Assembly (NCBI GenBank): GCA_030817875.1
Contig: JAUSZU010000001.1
Location: 1,798,001-1,862,000, forward strand
Length of the DNA stretch: 64,000 nucleotides
Origin: Flavobacterium sp. W4I14
Lineage (GTDB): Bacteria > Bacteroidota > Bacteroidia > Sphingobacteriales > Sphingobacteriaceae
Direction of reading: 5' to 3'
Part shown: positions 57,412 through 64,000 of the stretch, piece by piece
How the letters are laid out: every line of letters starts with the position of its first letter
How positions within the stretch are numbered: the stretch's first letter is position 1
Notes under the pieces: model-generated
What the model saw: only the letters and a program-made list of their open reading frames with translations
Database searches by the model: none
What the model was told of the DNA's origin: nothing
Made by a program: the position numbers and the translations under genes

Positions 57412-57776
57412 TATTTTACCACAAAGACGCTAAGAAGTTTTTAGTGCTATGTGCCGGCGAGGAAGCGTCATTGCGAGGAGGCCTTTTCAGCCGACAAAGC
57501 AATCTTACAACTATCGCTAGTAAGCGAGCGCTTTAAGATTATTCATTTTGTGCCGTTGCTTTTAAAGGCATTCTTGAGCTCAATCGTTCGGTTATCTTCG
57601 TGCCTCGCAATGACGATTTATCTATGGAATCTAACAACGATAGCCTGTTGAAGGACTTGTTTAAATGCCACGCAAAGCGGTTTCGACAAGCTCTCCGTAG
57701 GAGTCCTTTGGACAACGTGACAAGTTTGAATGGGATCACAAATATGATACAGTCTCTACGTGTCTTCGTGGTAAAA
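57412..57776. repeat. Composite repeat cluster (families A and D inside outer inverted arms)
   Basis: The outer arms TTTTACCACAAAGACGC (57414-57430) and GTGTCTTCGTGGTAAAA (about 57762-57778) enclose a family A repeat (57466-57615) and a family D segment (57686-57722). No gene is seen. It lies between convergent genes. Confidence 0.75.
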
Positions 57777-58466
57777 CTACGGTACAAATAACTTGTAAAT
57801 CAAATAGCAAATAACTGTACCTACTGCCGCGATGATGAAGCCGCTTAATCGTTTCTTTTTAATAAAACAGATTAAGATAATTCCTGAGATAGAAACCAAC
57901 GTCATCAGCACGGCAGAAATATCAATAATCCACGACCAGGCCTTACCAGAATCTCTTCCTTTGTGTAAATCGTTAATCACAGCCACAGCGCCAAATCTGG
58001 TTATGGTTAATTCGTATTTTCCGGTTTCACGATCAATAAAGGAATCGGCCAGGTAGCCAGGTCCATTAAAGGTTAAGCTCAGTTCTCTGTCATCTATCCT
58101 AAAATCGCTCAATGCGCCTTTAACCTCATGTTTACCCCTAAAAAACTCAACAATTTGTAACTTATTGATCTTATTGGTATCTGGTTGATTTACCCATTTT
58201 AAGTTTACTGATCCAGAATCTTTGGTAGCCACTTCCTTACCAGAGGTAAACCAATCTGCATGATTTAAGGTTAAACCCGATACTGCAAAAAAAAGCAGAA
58301 TCGTAAAACTTACCATCGATAAATAAATGTGCAGCCAGCGCGATAAACCGGCTAAACGCTTTTTACCCTTTCCTTTTCCACTATCTTTTTTAACCTGCTT
58401 TTTGCCCAGGCCACTAGGTGCAGCCGTTATCTTATTTTTTTGCGGTTCCGATTTTTCTGTAGTCAA
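57777..58466 (-). CDS. PepSY-associated transmembrane protein
   Basis: A 229-aa protein. A Lys-rich cytoplasmic start is followed by LSRWLHIYLSMVSFTILLFF (helix with two His-like ligands), VSGLTLNHADW, a periplasmic PepSY-like domain (~75-165), INDLHKGRDSGKAWSW and two C-terminal helices. This pattern fits PepSY-TM proteins, often linked with flavin-dependent iron or electron-transfer steps. It overlaps the upstream ApbE-type gene by 35 bp, so the two are translationally coupled. Confidence 0.87.
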   Translation of the reverse strand: MTTEKSEPQKNKITAAPSGLGKKQVKKDSGKGKGKKRLAGLSRWLHIYLSMVSFTILLFFAVSGLTLNHADWFTSGKEVATKDSGSVNLKWVNQPDTNKINKLQIVEFFRGKHEVKGALSDFRIDDRELSLTFNGPGYLADSFIDRETGKYELTITRFGAVAVINDLHKGRDSGKAWSWIIDISAVLMTLVSISGIILICFIKKKRLSGFIIAAVGTVICYLIYKLFVP

Positions 58467-59964
58467 GAGATGCTGATGTTAGTTCTGTATTTGGCGTTAA
58501 TTCTATTTTTTTTGCTGAGCCGGTAAATTTCATTTCTTGTGCGATCACCTGATAAGTTCCATGCTCGCGGGCTACTTCAATAAAAATGGTGTAATTACCT
58601 GCTTTTACCAATTTCCCGCTATCGTCCTTTCCATCCCATGATAAGCTATATTTACCTGGGCCGCGTGTTGCAGAACTCGTTGAGCTTAGTTTTCCCTCTG
58701 CTCCTTTTTTAAACTCCTCGCCATTGACACGGTTCCACGATTTTAAATCTGGCAACCAACGTGGTTTGTTATACCAAATAGCCAGATTACGTACAGGGGT
58801 TTTAGCAGCATCTTCGATCCATACTGCCACAAACGGACGACGAACACGTTTACCATCTGTAGATTCTATATTGGCAATTTCTAAGTTTACTACTAATTCA
58901 TATTTAGTATTCCAAAGTTTATCCGCTTTACTTGCTTTATCTAAAACAATAGCCGGCTTATTTAAAGCAAGCTCGTAATTAGCCCATTCTTTGCTTCTAA
59001 TTTCTTTGCCATCTTTAGTGATTAACAAGTAGGCGATGTCATTCCTAGTCGCAGTCAATGCCTCGATCTCGGCAATAGAAAGCACATTAAAAGAAGTAGC
59101 CAAAGCACCTGCTTCACTAGCATCAGGGCCAATAACCGTTGCACTGATTATTTCCGAAGCAGGTTTTCCAGTACGTGGATCAACAATATGCGAATACCAT
59201 TTTCCATTTACATTAAAACCTCTACGGTAATTACCACTGGTTGCCACGGCCATATTCGACACTTTGATTGTTGTTAGCGCGGCATCATTCTCGGCATCAG
59301 CTTTAGGGTTTGCTATTTCGATAGCTTCTGGCTGATTTCCTTTAATTACCATATCGCCACCAATATTCACAACTACGTTTTCAATTCCAGGGCTTTGAAC
59401 AGCTTTCTCAGCAGCTTTGTTAATGATATAACTTTTTGCAAAGGAATTTAATGCCAATGGCGCATCATCCAAACGTGTTACCGTTTGATCCTGTTCATTT
59501 AAGATATAATGTTTTTGCTGAGCCAAAGTAACTGCATGCTGTAACGCTTCAGCGGATGGTAAACGATTTTCGGCAGCTGCTTTTTTCCAAACATCACCTA
59601 TTACTTTAGCTGATGCATCAAGCGCGCCATTGGTTAGCACTTTATAATTTTCAAACTGTTTTAAAACCTCAAATAATTCTGACGAAACTTTGGTCGTTTG
59701 TTTACCATTGTTCATCCATTTACTAAACTCGCTGTTGGCTTTATAAGCACTTAAAATGTTATCCAGTCTATCTATTTCATTTAATGCACGTGTTTCTGCT
59801 AAATCTGCGTCGGCCTGGCTGATTGTTTTAAATTTTAATTCTAAGGATGTGCCCAATACATTTTCGTAGTTGGAAACAAATGTTCTTAAAGTTTTTTTAG
59901 AACTAACAAATGCAGATGCACTTATTACGAGTAAAATGGCAGCTATTACGTATTTAAACTTCAT
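58432..59964 (-). CDS. ApbE-like FAD:protein FMN transferase fused to DUF2271 domain
   Basis: A 510-aa secreted protein. A signal segment ends near residue 20. An ApbE domain (~30-330) has LNSFAKSYIINKAAE, VVVNIGGDMVIKG, GKWYSHIVDPRTGKP and ATVIGPDASEAGALATSFNV with metal-binding residues. A DUF2271 domain (~345-500) follows: PFVAVWIEDAAKTPVRNLAI, WYNKPRWLPDLKSW, GKYSLSWDGKDDSGK. ApbE attaches FMN to Thr/Ser of target proteins. The fusion and the coupled PepSY protein suggest a periplasmic redox unit. Confidence 0.9.
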   Translation of the reverse strand: MKFKYVIAAILLVISASAFVSSKKTLRTFVSNYENVLGTSLELKFKTISQADADLAETRALNEIDRLDNILSAYKANSEFSKWMNNGKQTTKVSSELFEVLKQFENYKVLTNGALDASAKVIGDVWKKAAAENRLPSAEALQHAVTLAQQKHYILNEQDQTVTRLDDAPLALNSFAKSYIINKAAEKAVQSPGIENVVVNIGGDMVIKGNQPEAIEIANPKADAENDAALTTIKVSNMAVATSGNYRRGFNVNGKWYSHIVDPRTGKPASEIISATVIGPDASEAGALATSFNVLSIAEIEALTATRNDIAYLLITKDGKEIRSKEWANYELALNKPAIVLDKASKADKLWNTKYELVVNLEIANIESTDGKRVRRPFVAVWIEDAAKTPVRNLAIWYNKPRWLPDLKSWNRVNGEEFKKGAEGKLSSTSSATRGPGKYSLSWDGKDDSGKLVKAGNYTIFIEVAREHGTYQVIAQEMKFTGSAKKIELTPNTELTSASLDYRKIGTAKK

Positions 59965-60244
59965 ATTTAATGGATGATTGAGATTTTAACTGCAAAGAAA
60001 GGGGTTTATCTGGAATAATTTTAAATAAGCAGAAATATATTTGAAATAATACAAAATTTCGAGACTAAAATCCATCGACAACCGTCTGTTTAATACGCTC
60101 GTTTTTGACGTTAATTTAACACAAGGGTTTAATAATCCTTAAAATTTTCTCTTGATGCAGAATTGCAATCGCACGATCAAGTAGCAGGGCTTTTGGTATG
60201 GGGTTTTACGCTTTAAGCTTTTTTTTCCTATTTTCGCTTATAAG

Positions 60245-61390
60245 ATGCTTAATATACAATCTAAACTTCCTGGCGTAAGTACCACCATTTTTTCGGTGAT
60301 GAGTAAACTTGCCGCAGAACACAATGCCATTAATCTTTCTCAGGGGTTTCCTGACTATGCCTGCGATCCAAAATTAGTTGAATTGGTGAATAAAGCCATG
60401 CAAGATGGTTATAATCAATATGCTCCGATGCCTGGTTCTAGCTTTTTAAAGGAAACCATTGCTGAGAAAGTTGAAAAATTATATAACATAAAATATAATC
60501 CTGAAACGGAGATTACGGTTACAGCAGGTGGAACGCAAGCTATTTTTACAGCATTGGCCGCCATTATCAATGCAGGTGATGAAGTGATCATTTTCGAGCC
60601 CGCCTATGATAGTTACGCCCCTACCATTAAACTTTTAGGAGGCCTGGTTAAAACCTACGAGCTTGCCCCACCGAGTTACGCCATTGACTGGGACATGGTC
60701 AAAAAATTGTTTACAGCCAAAACCAGAATGATCATCTTAAATACGCCACAAAATCCAACGGGGAGTATTTTATCGTCAGATGATATGAAATCGCTTATTA
60801 AACTGATTACAGGTACCGATATTTTAATCTTGAGTGACGAAGTTTATGAACATTTAATTTATGATGAACAAAAGCATCAAAGTGTAATGCTTTATCCTGA
60901 ATTAAAGCAAAGAAGTTTCATTGTAGCCTCGTTTGGTAAGCTCTTACATGCTACCGGCTGGAAACTGGGTTATTGTTTAGCGCCAGAGAAATTAACCAAA
61001 GAATTTAGGAAGGTACACCAATTTAATGTTTTCAGCGTTAATAGTCCCATGCAGCAGGCTATTGCCGATTATATTAAAGAACCTAAAAATTATACTGAAA
61101 TAGGCACATTCTTTCAACAGAAAAGAGATTATTTTAGAGGCCTTTTGGCCGAAAGCCGTTTTAAGCTTTTACCTTGCAACGGTTCATATTTCCAATGCGC
61201 AAGCTACAGCAGTATCAGCGATGAAAAAGACACCGATTTTAGTATGAGGCTGATCAAGGAATTTGGTGTGGCGACCATTCCGGTTTCTGCATTTTACCAA
61301 AAAGCTACCGATCATAAAATTATCAGGTTCTGCTTTGCTAAAGAAAACGCTACACTTGCCTTAGCGGCCGAGAAATTAAAAAACGTTTAA
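60245..61390 (+). CDS. Methionine/aromatic aminotransferase (YbdL/KAT-like)
   Basis: A 381-aa class I/II PLP aminotransferase. It shows INLSQGFPDYACDPKLVELV, YAPMPGSSFLKETIAEKV, TAGGTQAIFTALAAI, NTPQNPTGSILS, ILSDEVYEHLIYD and the PLP-lysine segment SFGKLLHATGWKLGY. It resembles methionine/glutamine aminotransferases that work on 2-keto-4-methylthiobutyrate. The next gene encodes an omega-amidase-like enzyme, 20 bp away, which would hydrolyse the ketoglutaramate made when glutamine is the donor. Confidence 0.93.
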   Translation: MLNIQSKLPGVSTTIFSVMSKLAAEHNAINLSQGFPDYACDPKLVELVNKAMQDGYNQYAPMPGSSFLKETIAEKVEKLYNIKYNPETEITVTAGGTQAIFTALAAIINAGDEVIIFEPAYDSYAPTIKLLGGLVKTYELAPPSYAIDWDMVKKLFTAKTRMIILNTPQNPTGSILSSDDMKSLIKLITGTDILILSDEVYEHLIYDEQKHQSVMLYPELKQRSFIVASFGKLLHATGWKLGYCLAPEKLTKEFRKVHQFNVFSVNSPMQQAIADYIKEPKNYTEIGTFFQQKRDYFRGLLAESRFKLLPCNGSYFQCASYSSISDEKDTDFSMRLIKEFGVATIPVSAFYQKATDHKIIRFCFAKENATLALAAEKLKNV

Positions 61391-61410
61391 CCAGACTAAA
61401 CCTATATACA

Positions 61411-62214
61411 ATGGAAGCACCTGTGTACACTCAAATAGAAAATCTGAAAGTAACTGTCTTTCAGGCCTATCTTTTTTGGGAAAACATTGAGAAAAACCTT
61501 TTGAATCTGGCACTTAGATTATCGATGGGTGTAAGGGAGAAAACCGATATTATTATTTTACCCGAAATGTTTAACACAGGTTTTAGCATGAATTCTGAAG
61601 CCCTAGCCGAAGAAATGGGTGGAAAAACGATGCAGTGGATGCAAAAAATGGCACATCAGTACAACTGCGTAGTTACAGGAAGCATCATCATAAAAGAAAA
61701 CAATCAATATTTTAACCGTTTGATCTGGATGGAGCCAGATGGCAAAAACCAGCATTACGATAAACGCCATCTGTTTGGCATGGGTGATGAAGATCAACAC
61801 TTTAGTCCAGGCAAAGAGAAACTTATTGTCGAACTTAAAGGATGGAAAATCAGGTTGGCCATTTGTTACGATTTACGCTTTCCGGTTTGGTTACGCAATG
61901 TAGATCAGGAATACGATATCTTACTCTTAGTTGCCAACTGGCCAGATAAACGATCGGCACACTGGAAAGCATTAATTCCAGCCAGGGCAATAGAAAACCA
62001 GAGTTATGTTATTGCCGTGAACCGCGTTGGGCATGATGGAAATCAGATTTACCACAGCGGGTTATCCATGTGCTTAGATCCTTACGGTAATACCGTTTAT
62101 TATAAACCGGAAGACGAAGATTTATATACATTCAGTATTAATTACGAAGAACTGGTTAAAATCAGAAGACAATTTCCATTTTTAAAGGATGCAGATCGGT
62201 TTACTATTATTTAA
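61411..62214 (+). CDS. Nitrilase-superfamily omega-amidase (YafV-like)
   Basis: A 267-aa carbon-nitrogen hydrolase with the Glu-Lys-Cys triad visible: Glu in IILPEMFNTGFSM, Lys in HYDKRHLFGMGDE, Cys in RLAICYDLRFPVWLRN. ANWPDKRSAHWKALIPARAI is typical for YafV/omega-amidase. It hydrolyses 2-oxoglutaramate or 2-oxosuccinamate. With the aminotransferase it would complete a glutamine transaminase-omega-amidase pathway. Confidence 0.93.
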   Translation: MEAPVYTQIENLKVTVFQAYLFWENIEKNLLNLALRLSMGVREKTDIIILPEMFNTGFSMNSEALAEEMGGKTMQWMQKMAHQYNCVVTGSIIIKENNQYFNRLIWMEPDGKNQHYDKRHLFGMGDEDQHFSPGKEKLIVELKGWKIRLAICYDLRFPVWLRNVDQEYDILLLVANWPDKRSAHWKALIPARAIENQSYVIAVNRVGHDGNQIYHSGLSMCLDPYGNTVYYKPEDEDLYTFSINYEELVKIRRQFPFLKDADRFTII

Positions 62215-62346
62215 ATTAACAACCAATATTCAAATTACAATAACCAAACTGGAGCGATCGGTTCAATAATTTACCAATCAGAATAATGTAACAATTGAAA
62301 TAGTGGTCGATCCATCAATTAACCATCACAAACACTAACCGCACAC

Positions 62347-63381
62347 ATGTTTAACCGCCGTAAATTTATAAAAGCATCTGCCCTATCGGCCGGATTGCTG
62401 GCCATTGATAAAAGTAGTATTGCTCATGTAATTCCACATAAAGAAACAAAAGCAGAAAATTTCCCGATTGTAATTTCTACCTGGGACTTTGGAATTGCGG
62501 CTAATGCCGATGCATGGAAGGTTTTATCAACCGGTGGACGTGCCTTAGATGCTGTAGAACAAGGCGTTTGGGTGCCCGAAGCTGATGAGCATAACCAATC
62601 TGTTGGATATGGTGGTTTGCCAGACCGCGATGGACATGTTACCCTCGATGCCTGTATTATGGATGAGCTTGGTAACTGTGGTGCCGTTTTAGCACTCGAA
62701 CATATTAAACACCCTATCTCGGTTGCACGTAAAGTAATGGAAAAAACACCACATGTGATGTTGGCTGGTGATGGTGCCTTGCAGTTTGCTTTGGAGCAGG
62801 GGTTCAAAAAAGAAAATTTACTTACACCAGCAAGCGAAAAGGCGTGGAAAGAATGGTTGAAAACGGCGAAATATGCGCCTGTGATGAATGTCGAAAATAA
62901 GCTCTACCAGAAAGCTGCGCCGCAAAAACTTCCTGGAAACCAATATAACCACGATACCATTGGCATGCTCGCAATTGATGCTAAAGGAAACATTTCTGGT
63001 GCCTGTACAACCAGTGGCATGGCCTATAAATTACATGGAAGGATTGGTGATAGCCCGATTATTGGCGCCGGCCTTTATGTAGACAATGAGGTTGGTGGCG
63101 CAACTTCAACAGGTGTAGGTGAAGAGGTGGTCAGAAACGTTGGATCTTTTTTGGTCGTAGAATTAATGCGTCAGGGTTATGCCCCCGAAGCTGCCTGTAA
63201 AGAAGCGGTAATGCGCATCATCAAAAAGAAACCAGAAACAGCCAAAAACATACAGGTAGGATTTTTAGCCATCAACAAAAAAGGCGAGTATGGCGCCTAT
63301 GCCATTCAGAAGGGTTTTAGTTATGCCGTTTGCAATGCAGAAAAACAAGACCTTTTAATCAAAGGCAAAAGCTATTATTAA
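62347..63381 (+). CDS. Secreted N4-glycosylasparaginase-like Ntn hydrolase
   Basis: A 344-aa protein with a twin-arginine-type start (MFNRRKFIKASALSAGLLA). The asparaginase-2/glycosylasparaginase fold includes GGRALDAVEQGVWVPE, SVGYGGLPDRDGHVTLDACI and the autocleavage/nucleophile site NQYNHDTIGMLAID (Thr204 becomes the N-terminal nucleophile), then TTSGMAYKLHGRIGDSPIIG. It cleaves the GlcNAc-Asn bond of N-glycans or beta-aspartyl peptides. This would fit glycan use by GH92, GH95 and GH125. Confidence 0.92.
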   Translation: MFNRRKFIKASALSAGLLAIDKSSIAHVIPHKETKAENFPIVISTWDFGIAANADAWKVLSTGGRALDAVEQGVWVPEADEHNQSVGYGGLPDRDGHVTLDACIMDELGNCGAVLALEHIKHPISVARKVMEKTPHVMLAGDGALQFALEQGFKKENLLTPASEKAWKEWLKTAKYAPVMNVENKLYQKAAPQKLPGNQYNHDTIGMLAIDAKGNISGACTTSGMAYKLHGRIGDSPIIGAGLYVDNEVGGATSTGVGEEVVRNVGSFLVVELMRQGYAPEAACKEAVMRIIKKKPETAKNIQVGFLAINKKGEYGAYAIQKGFSYAVCNAEKQDLLIKGKSYY

Positions 63382-63425
63382 TATGTTGAATTTTCCCAAA
63401 CGATTAAACAAAAATGAAACGGTAA

Positions 63426-64000
63426 ATGGGATTATTATCTAAAATTTTCGGAAAGAAAAATGTTGCCGAGCGCGAGGGTGAGCCAGATATGGTTTATGTG
63501 CCGAGTGAAGATGAACGGATGAACTGGGCGATCGAAAAGGCCAATTTAACCCTTTGGTATTTCGAAGAAAGTTTAAAAAATAAACGACCTTACCAAAACT
63601 ATTTTTCGATTAAAGTACTCATTACCGATGGTGATGAAGGCGAACATATTTGGTTGACCGACCCACATTTTGACGATGAAGGAAACTTATTCGGCACCGT
63701 TGGAAACGAACCGGTAAATATCCGTTCTGTAAAATTTAATCAAAAAATCGGCATAAAGCGCGATTTAATCTCGGATTGGATGATTATCGAAAACGGCAGG
63801 TTAATTGGCGGTTATACCATACGCGCTATTCGAGATGGCATTGCAGAAAAAGAGAAAGCAGCATTTGATAACAGCATAGGTCTATATATTGACGAGGGTG
63901 TTGATCATTTCAAAACCAATCTCGAAACACCGGAAGGTGCGATTCTGGCGATCGAAAAGGCCTACAACAATAAAGATATTGATGCTGCAATAGCCTGTAA
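63426..64000 (+). CDS. DUF2314-domain protein (partial, 3' end outside window)
   Basis: The frame is open from the ATG at 63426 to the window end (191 codons). It starts MGLLSKIFGKKN, followed by an Asp/Glu-rich segment and DERMNWAIEKANLTLWYFEE, SIKVLITDGDEGEHIWLTDP and SDWMIIENGRLIGGYTIRAI, the DUF2314 (YegJ-like) pattern. Function of the family is unknown. The frame continues with an IAEKEKAAFDNSIG and a YIDEGVDHF segment, so a second domain may follow. Confidence 0.8.
   Translation, partial: MGLLSKIFGKKNVAEREGEPDMVYVPSEDERMNWAIEKANLTLWYFEESLKNKRPYQNYFSIKVLITDGDEGEHIWLTDPHFDDEGNLFGTVGNEPVNIRSVKFNQKIGIKRDLISDWMIIENGRLIGGYTIRAIRDGIAEKEKAAFDNSIGLYIDEGVDHFKTNLETPEGAILAIEKAYNNKDIDAAIAC

Noticed and set aside
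57451..57791. Three overlapping small frames on both strands
   Set aside because: All fall inside the composite repeat cluster, and none has a plausible start or motif.

Overview
The window looks like chromosomal DNA of a Bacteroidetes bacterium, most likely Pedobacter or another Sphingobacteriaceae. Evidence: low-to-moderate GC, many Bacteroidetes-type secreted glycosidases and SPII lipoproteins, menaquinone made by the futalosine route, a TAnnTTTG-type promoter at the tRNA gene, and many short palindromic intergenic repeats. The assignment rests on gene content and protein style; no database was searched.

Layout. 1-14568 (minus) is a polysaccharide-degradation operon read leftward: a GH67/GH20-like 911-aa enzyme, an MGH1-like six-hairpin glycosidase, a GH28 pectinase-type enzyme, a GH95 with a nested extra domain, a GH2 with a malectin domain, an SSS sugar symporter and the start of a DapA-family lyase. 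No SusC/SusD pair is visible. Divergent from it (14839-19165, plus) is a set for non-phosphorylative catabolism of a 6-deoxy-L-sugar (L-fucose or L-rhamnose): SDR dehydrogenase, FAH-family diketo-acid hydrolase, mutarotase, lactonase, then an FMN L-lactate dehydrogenase that would consume the L-lactate the route releases. 19270-21982 holds an aldose epimerase lipoprotein, a HAD hydrolase and a Nudix-derived regulator.

22174-27872 is a decayed genomic island at tRNA-Lys(UUU). It has duplicated tRNA 3' ends, repeated terminal sequences with GGTGAG hexamers, an ISAon1-like transposase remnant, a lipoprotein/metalloprotease gene split by one in-frame stop, and a DUF2975/HTH pair. 27871-29212 is a divergent PhzF/HxlR pair. 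29828-36982 carries GH92, GH95 and GH125, which together suggest mannose- and fucose-containing glycan (N-glycan-like) use; a glycosylasparaginase-like enzyme lies at 62347.

37267-49079 is mostly housekeeping: a DUF1624 membrane protein, two thioredoxin-fold proteins, a NlpC/P60 lipoprotein, MutS, an HPF-like protein, MqnA, a histidine phosphatase, MqnE, a lipocalin-like lipoprotein and a trans-sulfuration PLP enzyme. 50431-54644 is the methionine operon: a SAM-I riboswitch, a 42-codon Cys-rich leader ORF, then metY, metX and homoserine dehydrogenase. The leader ORF between riboswitch and metY is the most interesting candidate in the window: the layout suggests SAM sensing and Cys/Met-dependent translation sensing in series. 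The right end has a queuosine-precursor transporter, a Bcr/CflA exporter, a PepSY membrane protein with an ApbE-DUF2271 fusion, an aminotransferase/omega-amidase pair, the asparaginase and a partial DUF2314 gene.

Several families of 70-150 bp inverted repeats are scattered between genes. One hairpin-rich segment has entered a coding region in frame, at the N-terminus of the GH2 enzyme.
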